A stretch of DNA of 64,000 nt. It comes from Bifidobacterium cebidarum (GTDB taxonomy: Bacteria > Actinomycetota > Actinomycetes > Actinomycetales > Bifidobacteriaceae). Position 1 is the first letter of the stretch; each line of letters starts with the position of its first letter. This document shows positions 1-8,724 of this stretch, piece by piece. The translations under genes were made by a program, and so were the position numbers. The stretch is from contig NZ_WBVS01000003.1 in NCBI RefSeq assembly GCF_009193305.1, forward strand, positions 248,001-312,000, given 5' to 3'. Under the pieces are notes generated by a model. It made no database searches. It had not been told where the DNA came from and saw nothing but the letters and a program-made list of their open reading frames with translations.

Positions 1-596
1 TGCGAGCGCAGGCCGTGAGGCAATAGCAGCATGATGATCTGCGCGGCGAAGAACAGGGTGATCGCACCGGTGAACAGCCTCGAATATGCCTTGGTGAAAT
101 CATCACAGGAATAGAACACCGGAATCACTATGGCGGCCAACATCGCGAAAGCAGCCATGGCGAGCGGCACGACGGTGGCGAGCGCGCCCAGACCGATGCC
201 GAACCACAGTCTCGACAGCGTGATTTCAATGCCGAGTTCGGCGAAGCAGATCAGGAACAGCACACCTGCGGAACAGTAGCGCATGTTGACCTGCGTGCGG
301 CGGGATACCGGCATCACGCCGATCATTCGGGTCGAAGTATACTGGCCCGCACTGTTGAACTGGAACATCACAGCGACGGATGCCACCCAGTACATGACGG
401 TCAGATATGCCATAACCGTGAGCGGCAAGCCTGAATCATCCGGCCCCGCAGACCAGGTGAACGCGGTGAACACCAGCGGAGCCAGAAACGCGATAACGGT
501 CACCACTCTGGAATTGCCGGTAATGGCTTCAAAATCCATACGCAGGGCGATACGCTCGGCATGATGGTGAATGCTCTTGCTTGATGCGAATGCCAT
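1..596 (-). CDS. ABC-2 type transporter permease, 3' end beyond window
   Basis: This partial gene (198 residues visible, C-terminus cut by the window edge) encodes a multi-spanning membrane protein. About five hydrophobic segments can be seen, near residues 33-50, 62-82, 108-128, 133-160 and 176-195, and there are no soluble domains. It starts with an ATG that overlaps the TGA of the next upstream permease gene (ATGA), so the two are translationally coupled in one operon with an ABC ATPase and a GntR-type repressor. By context it is the second permease half of an ABC-2 type exporter. The substrate cannot be read from the sequence; YtrA-controlled exporters often handle peptides or cell-envelope stress, which is inference only. 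Confidence 0.75.
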   Translation of the reverse strand, partial: MAFASSKSIHHHAERIALRMDFEAITGNSRVVTVIAFLAPLVFTAFTWSAGPDDSGLPLTVMAYLTVMYWVASVAVMFQFNSAGQYTSTRMIGVMPVSRRTQVNMRYCSAGVLFLICFAELGIEITLSRLWFGIGLGALATVVPLAMAAFAMLAAIVIPVFYSCDDFTKAYSRLFTGAITLFFAAQIIMLLLPHGLRS

Positions 597-1312
597 CAGA
601 ACTCCTTAGCAAGATAGATGCACAATGACGCAGCGAACGAAACCGCCGCAGCGAAAGCCGCTAGGACTATGCCTCCCAGCGCCAGCCAAATCATGCCGGC
701 CCCAGACAAGGACTCAACCGACACCACCCACGACAGCACGGCATCGATGGCATCAGGCGCCAGTTTGGCCAACAGCGCGAACACGGCCGCGACGAGTGCA
801 CCAAGTCCTATGCAGATGAACATCATCGTCAGCAACGCCTTTTGATAGGTAAACCGATAGCACAGTGGAAGCATCACCGATTCGAGTAGCACATATATCA
901 CGACCGTAACCAACACGGATGCCGCCAGTCCAGGAAACTGAATCGCCCCGGATTCGAACCACATGCCGGCTCCGGTGCAGAACGCGACCTCCAACGCCAG
1001 TATCAGCACGCACGCGCCCACCACGAGATACCGGCCAATCACCTGATGGATACGACGAACCGGAATGACACCGTTCATCCAGTTGTTCTGCCCTTGCTGT
1101 TCAAAGGTGAACGCAGTGAGCGGCAACATGGCGAGCATGCCGGAAACACCACCAACAGCGGCTCCAGGCATATAGCTTGTACCGCCCGAGATGCTCCCGA
1201 GCAGTACCATCGCCATGGGAAATCCTATGAGCAGCACCAGTATCAAGAACATGCCTTGCGATGCAATCCGCCGCATATCCAGTCCAAAGGCACGCAGTAC
1301 CCCGGTCATCAT
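596..1312 (-). CDS. ABC-2 type transporter permease
   Basis: A 238-residue integral membrane protein with about six hydrophobic helices spread over its whole length (for example near residues 18-45, 55-75, 95-115, 130-152, 163-190 and 205-235). It lacks nucleotide-binding motifs. Its start overlaps the stop of the ATPase gene by the ATGA arrangement, and its own stop overlaps the next permease, so this is one tightly coupled operon of regulator, ATPase, permease and permease. It most likely forms the membrane channel of an exporter together with the following permease. Sequence similarity to the neighbouring permease is only general (same size, same topology). The substrate is unknown. Confidence 0.75.
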   Translation of the reverse strand: MMTGVLRAFGLDMRRIASQGMFLILVLLIGFPMAMVLLGSISGGTSYMPGAAVGGVSGMLAMLPLTAFTFEQQGQNNWMNGVIPVRRIHQVIGRYLVVGACVLILALEVAFCTGAGMWFESGAIQFPGLAASVLVTVVIYVLLESVMLPLCYRFTYQKALLTMMFICIGLGALVAAVFALLAKLAPDAIDAVLSWVVSVESLSGAGMIWLALGGIVLAAFAAAVSFAASLCIYLAKEF

Positions 1313-2247
1313 GCCACCTCCATAGCACGCGCGGCGTCATCCGTGTTGGTCAAGCGAATAATGTCATCGATGGAAGCCGGCTCGGCGGTGAGTGGCGCCA
1401 CCCCGCGTCTCCCTTCCTCTTCCTCAGCTTTGAGCCCTGCAATCTTGCCAAGGTCTTCGGCGCGCACCAGCGCGTCGAAGCCGGTTTCATACCGGTGAAC
1501 GCCAACCGCGACTCCCCTGACATCAGGCGCGAGATCGTCCGGCCCACCTTTGACCAGACGGAAGGATTCCTCGAATTCGTCTTTGGGACCGGTGAAGTAC
1601 AGTTTGCCGCGCGTGATGTAGGTAATGAAGTCGGCGGCACGCTCCAGGTCGGCGGTGATATGCGTGGAGAACAGCACGCTGCGTTCACCGTCCGCGATGT
1701 AGTTCTGGAGGATGTCCATGAGCTCATCGCGGGCCAGCACGTCGAGGCCGCTCGTAGGCTCGTCCAGCACCAGCAGTTTGGCGTCATGGCTCAGCGCCAC
1801 GGCGAGCATGAGCTTCATCTGCATGCCGCGGGAAAGTTCCTTCACGCGCTTCTTACGGTCCAGGCCGAAGCGCGTGAGATAGCCGTCGAACGTGGCGTGG
1901 TCCCATGCCAGATACATCGGAGCCATGGCCTGTTCGACCTTGTTCACCGTCCAGGTCTCGATGAAATAGCTGGAATCGAACACTATACCGAGGTTCTCCT
2001 TGACAGTCTCCTCGGCAGCGATGTTGTCGAGACCGAACACATGGATCTCGCCAGCGTCACGATGGATCATGTTCAAGATGAGCTTGATGAGCGTGGATTT
2101 GCCGGCGCCATTCGGCCCGATAAGGCCCATGATGTAGCCGGCCGGCAAGTCGAAGGTAATGTCATCCAGTGTGAAGCCGGAATCGTAATGTTTGATGACG
2201 CCGGTGATGGATAACGCCATCGGCGACTGATCTGCCGCAGCGGTCAT
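1309..2247 (-). CDS. ABC transporter ATP-binding protein
   Basis: A 312-residue ABC ATPase. Walker A GPNGAGKST lies at residues 44-52, a divergent signature LSRGMQMKL near 138-146 and Walker B LLVLDEPTSG near 158-167. The approximately 90 residues after the ATPase core form a C-terminal extension typical of ATPases that pair with ABC-2 permeases. The ATG overlaps the TGA of the GntR regulator gene, and the stop overlaps the next permease, so expression is coupled. Arginine in place of glycine at position 3 of the signature (LSRGM) is common in the YtrB/BcrA-like group. It energises export by the two permeases that follow; the exported compound is not identifiable. Confidence 0.88.
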   Translation of the reverse strand: MTAAADQSPMALSITGVIKHYDSGFTLDDITFDLPAGYIMGLIGPNGAGKSTLIKLILNMIHRDAGEIHVFGLDNIAAEETVKENLGIVFDSSYFIETWTVNKVEQAMAPMYLAWDHATFDGYLTRFGLDRKKRVKELSRGMQMKLMLAVALSHDAKLLVLDEPTSGLDVLARDELMDILQNYIADGERSVLFSTHITADLERAADFITYITRGKLYFTGPKDEFEESFRLVKGGPDDLAPDVRGVAVGVHRYETGFDALVRAEDLGKIAGLKAEEEEGRRGVAPLTAEPASIDDIIRLTNTDDAARAMEVA

Positions 2248-2627
2248 AATGCCACGTCCTTCTGGTATTCCTCGGCGAGCATCGTTTCCAAATCGGCAAG
2301 AGGGATGTCGGCGGCCTTAGCAGCGCGGACGGCTTCGGCGAGGCTCGTGCGGGCTTGGGTTTCAAGCTGATTGCGCATCAGCTCGTTGCCTTTGTCCATC
2401 ACAAACGTGCCTTTGCCCTGGATATTCTGCACCACGCCCTCATCAGCCAGTTCGTTGTACGCCCTGGTGACGGTAAGCACGGAGATACGAAGTTCCTTGG
2501 CCAGCTTTCTTAAGGAGGGCAACGCCTCACCGGCTTTGAGTTCGCCGTTCAATACACTTGTGCGGATTTGGTTTTTGATTTGCTCGTAGATGGGTTCGCC
2601 GGACACGGATGAGATGATCAGTTTCAC
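2244..2627 (-). CDS. GntR-family transcriptional regulator, YtrA type
   Basis: A 127-residue protein with the winged helix of GntR regulators in residues about 8-78 (LISSVSGEPIYEQIKNQIR, then the recognition part LAKELRISVLTVTRAYNEL) and only a short C-terminal helix, which is the YtrA subfamily layout. It starts with GTG preceded by AAAGGGG. It is the first gene of the exporter operon and overlaps the ATPase gene by four bases, so it probably represses its own operon. A perfect 7-bp inverted repeat lies about 50 bases upstream of the start and is the likely operator. The inducer is unknown; related regulators respond to membrane-active antibiotics or cell-wall stress. Confidence 0.87.
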   Translation of the reverse strand: MKLIISSVSGEPIYEQIKNQIRTSVLNGELKAGEALPSLRKLAKELRISVLTVTRAYNELADEGVVQNIQGKGTFVMDKGNELMRNQLETQARTSLAEAVRAAKAADIPLADLETMLAEEYQKDVAL

Positions 2628-2676
2628 CTATGCCCCTTTCCATTGATTGTGTTATAGCACTCGCAGCTGTTTAGCT

Positions 2677-2696
2677 GTTATACAGCACAGTATAAC
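2677..2696. promoter_or_regulatory. Candidate operator of the GntR/YtrA regulator
   Basis: GTTATAC and GTATAAC form a perfect inverted repeat separated by six bases (AGCACA), 50 bases upstream of the regulator start. Related half-sites follow: GTTAT at 2698-2702 and the dyad TGTTA-CA-TAACA at 2720-2731. A YtrA-type dimer would be expected to bind such a dyad. That it is an operator is inference. Confidence 0.45.
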
Positions 2697-2849
2697 TGTT
2701 ATCGTCAACTGTCAAGGTGTGTTACATAACAGTGCAACAGTACAGCCTGGCGTCACGTAAACACTTGATAAACAAAGCCTGCCAAGCGCCTCCGCCACAC
2801 GAGTCGAAACACTACGCATGCCTACAATGGCAATGGAAAGGGGCTTGCC

Positions 2850-3470
2850 ATGCCAAACAACGTTGTTACCTTGCGCGCTACAGAGCCAAACGATTACCCA
2901 TACCTCGAAGCCTGGTGGAACGACCCGTCCGTTGCCGATGGATGCCGCATCACCACCGACACCATCCCACGAGAACGAGTGGACGCCCAGTTCCACGGAT
3001 GGAGCGACACGGATGACGATCACCGATTCGGACGGACCGTCTTGGACCCGGGCGGCATGCCCATCGGGCATATCGCCGCATGGGATTGCAAGGATCCGGA
3101 TCGCGACGCCACGATGGGCATTCTCATCGGACCATATTTCCAAGGCCTTGGCTACGGCAATCAGGCCATGAAACTCGGCATTGGGCTTGCCGCCGACCAG
3201 CTTAAAGCGAAGACCATTACCGTAAAGGTCTGGTCGTTCAATCTTCGCGCGCGGCACATGGTCGAGTCGCTGGGATTCAAGGAAGTCGCACGCAAGGCCG
3301 AAGTCGTCGAACGCGATGGACATGTCTATGACGAAGTCATCTACCGTGCGCCAACCGCCACGTTGCTGGAGCGCATCGCCTCCGAAAAAGTGGAACGCCA
3401 GGAAGGCGAGGAACTCGAGCGTCAACGGTTCAAGTCGAATCGCAGTGCGGATCTGCAGTCGATTTTCTGA
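2850..3470 (+). CDS. GNAT-family N-acetyltransferase
   Basis: A 206-residue acetyltransferase of the GNAT superfamily, RimJ/RimL-like. The acetyl-CoA binding segment IGPYFQGLGYGNQAM lies near residues 92-106, with QGLGYG standing for the usual Q/R-x-x-G-x-G/A loop, followed by the fold elements leading to FNLRARHMVESLGFKEV. The N-terminus starts the first strand (VVTLRATEPNDYPYLEAW). A charged tail of about 25 residues follows the core. A ribosome-binding sequence GAAAGGGG precedes the ATG by about six bases. It is transcribed away from the GntR-exporter operon and might be controlled from the shared intergenic region. The acceptor substrate is unknown. Confidence 0.82.
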   Translation: MPNNVVTLRATEPNDYPYLEAWWNDPSVADGCRITTDTIPRERVDAQFHGWSDTDDDHRFGRTVLDPGGMPIGHIAAWDCKDPDRDATMGILIGPYFQGLGYGNQAMKLGIGLAADQLKAKTITVKVWSFNLRARHMVESLGFKEVARKAEVVERDGHVYDEVIYRAPTATLLERIASEKVERQEGEELERQRFKSNRSADLQSIF

Positions 3471-3491
3471 CATTCGTTCCGCGACAGCGAA

Positions 3492-3535
3492 AGCCGTCAG
3501 CACCTTCATTGCGGAGGTACGCTGGCGGCTTTATT
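3492..3535 (+). terminator. Rho-independent terminator after the acetyltransferase
   Basis: AGCCGTCAGC (3492-3501) pairs with GCTGGCGGCT (3521-3530) with one mismatch and is followed by TTATTGCTTG. It lies between two convergent genes, so it may serve as the end of the plus-strand transcript. Confidence 0.5.
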
Positions 3536-3572
3536 GCTTGTTCTGAACGAGGTGTCTCTATGAGAGTGGTCT

Positions 3573-4217
3573 CTACAGCCGTGGCGCATCACGGAAGTCA
3601 TGCAACGTACCATCGGCCACACGTGTGATTTCAGGCCAATCGGCGGCCGAGGAATCGTCATACATAGCCCAAGCCTGCATGCCGGCCGACTTGGCGGAAC
3701 GAATGGCCACCAACAAATCCTCGAACACCGTGCAGCGCGCTGGCTCCACACCAAGACGGCTCGCCGCCAGCACATATACGTCCGGCTTGGCTTTGCCCAC
3801 TCCCCCGGCGTCATCCACGGAGACAATCGCATCGAAATACGCACTCATGCCGAGATGGTCGAGCGCCGCCGTACGCAGTTGCGGCATCAGCGTGGTCGCC
3901 ACGCCAAGACGTACGCCGGACGCTTTGAGCTCACGCAGATATTCCACGGCTCCAGGCTTGGCCTGGACGGTGGTGCCATAGGCCGTACGAGCCATTCCAT
4001 CCCATTCGGCCATCAATTGCTCCGGTGTATCCGGCAGACCGAATCGTGCGATGGTGTATTCGGCAATCTCCCGGAATTGCATCGATGCCACGGTGGTCAT
4101 GTAGTCGGCGGACACGGCAATGCCTCGGCGACCGAGGAAGTCAATGTCGATCTGATTCCAGACGCCCATCGAATCGAGCAGGGTGCCGTCGAGATCGAAG
4201 ATAGCGGCTTTGCTCAT
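3573..4217 (-). CDS. HAD-superfamily hydrolase, phosphoglucomutase/phosphatase-like
   Basis: A 214-residue HAD hydrolase. Motif I FDLDGTLLDS begins at about residue 6 (nucleophile Asp and the second Asp two residues later), a helical cap occupies roughly residues 17-85, motif II is VATTLMP, and the C-terminal motif reads CTVFEDLLVAIRSAKSAG, with a single acidic pair rather than the usual ED-S-x-x-G. It resembles beta-phosphoglucomutase-like phosphatases acting on small sugar phosphates. Its ATG overlaps the TGA of recN, so it is the last gene of the nadK-recN operon. The substrate cannot be predicted. Confidence 0.82.
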   Translation of the reverse strand: MSKAAIFDLDGTLLDSMGVWNQIDIDFLGRRGIAVSADYMTTVASMQFREIAEYTIARFGLPDTPEQLMAEWDGMARTAYGTTVQAKPGAVEYLRELKASGVRLGVATTLMPQLRTAALDHLGMSAYFDAIVSVDDAGGVGKAKPDVYVLAASRLGVEPARCTVFEDLLVAIRSAKSAGMQAWAMYDDSSAADWPEITRVADGTLHDFRDAPRL

Positions 4218-5956
4218 AGCGACGACTCCTTGAGCAGTTCGCGGGCGTGGTCGAGGGAGGCTTCGGATTCGGAACCGGAGAGCATGCGGGCTATCTCGTG
4301 CACACGAGCCTCATCGGTCACCCCATCCACAGTGGTCACGACACCGATGGCATCATCATCGGCATCCGGTGGAATCTTGGTCACGACGAACTGACTATCG
4401 GCCCATGAAGCCACCTGTGCCAGATGCGTCACGACGATAACCTGAGAGGTGCGAGCCAACCGGGCCAAACGCTTGCCGAGTTCCGCTGCCGCCTTGCCGC
4501 CGACGCCGGCGTCAACCTCATCGAAGATGAAGGTCATATCGGAGGCATCATCCGCGGTCTTGCCTGATTTACCGGCATGCATATCCGCAGCAGAAAGCTC
4601 CAAAGCAAGCATCAACCGGCTCAGTTCGCCGCCGGATGCGCTTTTGCCCATCGCCAACTGCGGCGAGCCTTCATACGGTGTGAACAGGAACGCGATATCA
4701 TCGCCGCCATTGGTGTCCAATGCGTCGTCACCGCTGCGTGGGGCCACGCGGATTTCCAGAGACGCTCCGGGCATGGCCAAGGACTCAAGTTCACCGGTCA
4801 CCCGTTCGGCGAGTCGTTTTCCCGCTTCGACACGCACCGCGCTCAACGCGGCAGCCGCTTCGACGGCCTTGCCTCGCAATACGTCACGTTCGGCTTCCAA
4901 TTCCGAAAGCTTTTCCGGGGAGGCGTCCAGATCCTCGATTTCAAATGCCGCTTTGTCTCGCCATGCGATCACGTCCTCCAGCGTGGGCCCCCAGCGGCGG
5001 GTCAGTTCACCGAGCTCATGAATGCGCGCGTTCAGCGTATCCAGATCCGCGTCGCCGAAGTCCTCATCCAAATGGCCGGATAGGGCGAACACCACATCCT
5101 GCAATTCAGCGTTCAGCGATTCAAGTCGTTCGGCGAGTTCGGCGAAATCGCCGGAGGCATGGATACCTCGCAGAGCCTGGGCCGCCTGGAGCAGCAGATC
5201 GGAGGCGCCGGCGCTTTCAGAGGAGGCATCGAACTCCATTTGCGAGGAATCCAGGGCCGCAAGCGCACGGGATACGCCCTCGGCGATGTCCGCCGCGTTT
5301 TCGATGCGATCGCGCTTGGCTTTGAGCTCGTCATCCTCCCCTAGCTGGGGATTCACTTCGTTGATGTGCTCCACCGATTCCCGCAGATAGTCGGCGCGCT
5401 GTCGTGCGGAGGATTCCTGCGAGCGCAGTCGTTGCAACTTGTCCTCCAGAGCGGCGAGCGCACGCCAAGCTTCACGATATGTTTCCAGCTCGGCGTCATC
5501 GCCGGCGGCATGGTCCAGAAATTCACGTTGCCGTGCAGCTGATGCGATTTTCAACTGTTCGGTTTGCCCGTGAATGGTCACGAGCTCGCCGGCAACGCTG
5601 GCAAGCACCGATTTGGGCACGCTTTTACCGCCGAGCACGGCACGGGACCGCCCGGCCGCCTTGACGGTACGGGAGAGAAACAGTTCCCCATCTTCCGGGT
5701 CCACGCCGGCTTCATGCGCAACCGCAGCGGATGCGGCATGGTCGGACACGGCGAAAATGCCTTGCGCCCATGCTTCATCCGCACCTGCGGTGACGCGGCC
5801 TGCATCGGCCGGGCCGCCGGAAATCAAATTGAGCGCGGACAGCAGCATGGATTTGCCGGCACCGGTTTCACCGGTGATGGCGGTCATGCCGGGAGCCGGC
5901 GTAATGGTCGCTTCATGGATGGGGCCGAGGTTACGAATATCGAGCTCTTCGAGCAT
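4214..5956 (-). CDS. recN: DNA repair protein RecN
   Basis: A 580-residue SMC-like ATPase used in recombinational repair of double-strand breaks. Walker A GETGAGKSM is at residues 29-37 behind the typical RecN start LEELDIRNLGPI. The middle is long, Glu/Ala/Leu-rich and coiled-coil in character. The ABC signature ASGGELSRLMLAL and Walker B FIFDEVDAGVGG lie near the C-terminus. Length fits the family (about 550-590). The ATG overlaps the nadK stop (TGATG) and the stop overlaps the HAD gene, giving the order nadK-recN-HAD in one operon, as in many actinobacteria where tlyA, nadK and recN are adjacent. Confidence 0.95.
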   Translation of the reverse strand: MLEELDIRNLGPIHEATITPAPGMTAITGETGAGKSMLLSALNLISGGPADAGRVTAGADEAWAQGIFAVSDHAASAAVAHEAGVDPEDGELFLSRTVKAAGRSRAVLGGKSVPKSVLASVAGELVTIHGQTEQLKIASAARQREFLDHAAGDDAELETYREAWRALAALEDKLQRLRSQESSARQRADYLRESVEHINEVNPQLGEDDELKAKRDRIENAADIAEGVSRALAALDSSQMEFDASSESAGASDLLLQAAQALRGIHASGDFAELAERLESLNAELQDVVFALSGHLDEDFGDADLDTLNARIHELGELTRRWGPTLEDVIAWRDKAAFEIEDLDASPEKLSELEAERDVLRGKAVEAAAALSAVRVEAGKRLAERVTGELESLAMPGASLEIRVAPRSGDDALDTNGGDDIAFLFTPYEGSPQLAMGKSASGGELSRLMLALELSAADMHAGKSGKTADDASDMTFIFDEVDAGVGGKAAAELGKRLARLARTSQVIVVTHLAQVASWADSQFVVTKIPPDADDDAIGVVTTVDGVTDEARVHEIARMLSGSESEASLDHARELLKESSL

Positions 5957-6951
5957 CAGCGGTTCACCTCTCCGGCATGGTCCGCAGTTTCAGCGTCGGC
6001 GTTTCCATAAGCCGTCGCCGCAAGCGTCGTATCCGCTTGCCCCTGATGGGCGTGCGATTGACCGGCCGCTTCGGCCCGAGCGTGTTCACGCCATCCGACC
6101 ACAGGCAGATCGAATTTGGACACCAAACGATTGGTGAACGGCACACCGGAGAGACGGGCCAGGCGCAGCGTATCGCGGGATTCACGCACAATCACACGCG
6201 TGCCCTGCGGCAGCGCGCGCTGCCGCCGCCCATCGCAGCAGATCCACCCCTCGGACATGGATTCGTCCAGAATATCGATGGAGAAGGTCGACCCCGAGCC
6301 GATAATCAGCGGACGCGCGAACAAGGCGTGCGCCGCAAGAGGAATCAACTGCAGCGCCTTGACGTTCGGCCAGATCACCGGGCCGCCGGCGGAGAAGGCG
6401 TATGCGGTGGAACCGGTGGGTGTGGAGACGATCACGCCGTCCGCGCCAAAGGAGTTCATTTCCACATCATCAACGCGGATGGACAACTCGACCATCTTGC
6501 CACGGTCCGCGCGCTCCAACGTGATGTCGTTCAACGCCCAATCCTCGATGGGTTCGTCGGCGCCCGGCAGCCACACATCCACGTGGGCAATCATGCGTTC
6601 ATCGATGTTGTAGTCATGCTCGGCCACCCGGCGGATCGCCTCATCGATCTGGAAGCTTTCGAATTCGGCCAGAAAGCCCACATGCCCCATGTTGACGCCG
6701 AGAATCGGCACCTGTGTGCAATGCACCAGTTCGGCGGCGCGCAGAATCGTGCCATCGCCGCCCAGCACCACAACAATCTCCGTATCATCAGGCACGCATG
6801 GCGGCTGCACACCGAAATCAGGCGCCTCGGTGTTGTCGATGATCGTGACCTCGAAGCCAGCCACGCGCAGTTGGCTCACCGCCTCGGACACCACGGTTCC
6901 GGACTGCCTGAGCCTGGTATGCGTCACTATCACCGCATTGCGTTTGGCCAT
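5956..6951 (-). CDS. nadK: NAD kinase
   Basis: A 331-residue NAD kinase (ATP or polyphosphate + NAD gives NADP). The GGDGT motif is at residues 64-68, NMGHVGFLAE at 87-96, NDITLERA near 141 and TPTGSTAYAF at 177-186, all diagnostic. The open frame extends 57 codons further upstream, but the start chosen here (ATG, MAKRNAVIV) has GGAG six bases before it and matches where the family fold begins. The C-terminal about 45 residues (Ala/His/Gln rich) are unlike the conserved core and probably disordered. It is translationally coupled to recN. Confidence 0.94.
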   Translation of the reverse strand: MAKRNAVIVTHTRLRQSGTVVSEAVSQLRVAGFEVTIIDNTEAPDFGVQPPCVPDDTEIVVVLGGDGTILRAAELVHCTQVPILGVNMGHVGFLAEFESFQIDEAIRRVAEHDYNIDERMIAHVDVWLPGADEPIEDWALNDITLERADRGKMVELSIRVDDVEMNSFGADGVIVSTPTGSTAYAFSAGGPVIWPNVKALQLIPLAAHALFARPLIIGSGSTFSIDILDESMSEGWICCDGRRQRALPQGTRVIVRESRDTLRLARLSGVPFTNRLVSKFDLPVVGWREHARAEAAGQSHAHQGQADTTLAATAYGNADAETADHAGEVNR

Positions 6952-7190
6952 GACGTTCTCCTTCACAGTACGGCGATGTCGCCGATGATCGACTGCAACT
7001 AGTGACCATCCTAACCACCAATCAAGCCATCGAACATAACCCAAGCCCACTATTGCGCAAACTATCGCACGACCGATGGCGTGGGAACTTCCATGGAGTC
7101 GATTATCGTAGAGCACCGGCATACAATGACATCGTCCGTGCTTTGCGGACGGACCGGAGCATACGACAGTTTGAGGAAGTAACGGAAACC

Positions 7191-8675
7191 ATGTCCAACG
7201 ACTTCGATGAATCCTTCCTCAACAAGCAGGATTCAACAGGGTTCTCCTGGTGGTTCTCCAACGATGAACCGAACGAGAAGAGCAAAGCCCAGATCAAACG
7301 AGAGGCACGTTCCGCACGCCGCATACGCCGCATCGGGCTCACCGACCGGCTTCTCAGCCACCCTGGGCGGCTCTCCATCCTGTATTTCCTCGTACTAATC
7401 GTCATCGTCACGCTGTTGCTGCTGCTGCCATTCTCCACGCATGACTGGGTGTTCACCAATTTCCCGGTGGCGTTCTTCACCGCCGTCTCCGCGCTGTCGA
7501 CCTGCGGCATTCCCGTGGTGAACACCGCGCAATACTGGTCGATGTTCGGTCAGGTGGTGATCCTCTTCTCCATCCAGTTCGGCGGCCTCGGCGTGATGAC
7601 GTTCGCCTCCATGGTGGCGCTCGGCGCTTCCCGACGCCTCAAGGTCTCCCAGCGCATGCTCACCGCCAGCGAGCTGGGCACCACGAAGCTTTCCGAAATC
7701 AAAAGCGTGCTTTCCGTGGTGTTCGCCACGTTCGCCATCGCCGAAAGCCTGACGTTCGCCCTGCTGCTGCCGGAACTGTTCCGCGTCAATCGCGGGCAGA
7801 TCGGCCGTACGCTGTGGCAGGCGCTGTTCTACGCCGTCTCCGCCTACAACAACACCGGTTTCACGCCGGACGCCACCGGCCTGCACATCAACCGCTGGGG
7901 CGTGGGTCTGCCGATTCTGCTCAGCGCATTCGTCGGCACGCTCGGCTTCCCGGTGGTGCTGAATGTGGTGCAATGCGCACGCAAACGGTTGAAACCGAAA
8001 CGGTGGACGCTGCACACCAAGCTCACACTGACCACCACCGGTCTGCTGGTGCTCGCCTCCTTGGTCTGGTTCCTGCTGGTCGAATGGGGTAACACCGCCC
8101 TGTTCCCGGCCGACGACCCCAGCATGAAACTGCGCCGCGCGCTCTCCGCCGCCGTGATGCCGCGCTCGGCTGGATTCGATATCTCCTGGGTGCCGGAGGT
8201 CTCCAACGAGACCAAGGCGTTCATGAGCATGCTGATGTTCATCGGCGCCGGTTCGTCTTCCACCGCAGGCGGTATCCGTGTCACCACATTCGCCGTGATC
8301 GTGCTGATCTGCGCCGCATCTTTCACCGGCCACCGCGATGTGACGGCATTCCACCGGCGCATCCCCCGGCGCATTCAGATGACCGCCGTCTCAGTGACCA
8401 CCGCATGCTTCTTCCTCGTATTCGTGGGCGCGGTGTCATTGATGTTCGTGACCGGCTGCAATTTCGTGGACGCCATGTTCGAAGCCTGTTCCGCGTTCTC
8501 GCTCGGCGGCTATTCGGTGGGAGTCGCCAACGCCGGCAATCCGGCCTGCCTGTTCATTCTCGCCGCCGAAATGATTGTCGGCCGTCTCGGCCCGTTGACC
8601 ATCGCCTACTCGATCAGCAGACCGATGGCACCGGAGCCCATTCGATATCCGCAGGAAAACATCATCGTCGGCTGA
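7191..8675 (+). CDS. ktrB: Trk/Ktr-type potassium uptake membrane subunit
   Basis: A 494-residue K+ channel-like transporter subunit of the Trk/Ktr/HKT family in the cytoplasmic membrane. The four pore-loop segments with their selectivity-filter glycines can be read as STCGIP, NNTGFTP, RSAGFD and LGGYS, separated by paired transmembrane helices (for example VLIVIVTLLLLLPF and MLMFIGAGSSST). A charged N-terminal stretch of about 60 residues precedes the first helix. The frame is open further upstream, but this ATG follows GAGGAAG at a usable distance and avoids running through the nadK promoter. The next gene supplies the cytosolic RCK subunit; together they form a KtrAB-like uptake system. 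Confidence 0.9.
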   Translation: MSNDFDESFLNKQDSTGFSWWFSNDEPNEKSKAQIKREARSARRIRRIGLTDRLLSHPGRLSILYFLVLIVIVTLLLLLPFSTHDWVFTNFPVAFFTAVSALSTCGIPVVNTAQYWSMFGQVVILFSIQFGGLGVMTFASMVALGASRRLKVSQRMLTASELGTTKLSEIKSVLSVVFATFAIAESLTFALLLPELFRVNRGQIGRTLWQALFYAVSAYNNTGFTPDATGLHINRWGVGLPILLSAFVGTLGFPVVLNVVQCARKRLKPKRWTLHTKLTLTTTGLLVLASLVWFLLVEWGNTALFPADDPSMKLRRALSAAVMPRSAGFDISWVPEVSNETKAFMSMLMFIGAGSSSTAGGIRVTTFAVIVLICAASFTGHRDVTAFHRRIPRRIQMTAVSVTTACFFLVFVGAVSLMFVTGCNFVDAMFEACSAFSLGGYSVGVANAGNPACLFILAAEMIVGRLGPLTIAYSISRPMAPEPIRYPQENIIVG

Positions 8676-8724
8676 TTCACCCGCATCACTATTCTTGTTC
8701 ACAACACGTTTCAGGAGGTTCACC

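Noticed and set aside
6952-7122. N-terminal extension of NAD kinase by 57 codons
   Set aside because: Sequence is not like the family, and the internal ATG has a good ribosome-binding site and the conserved start.
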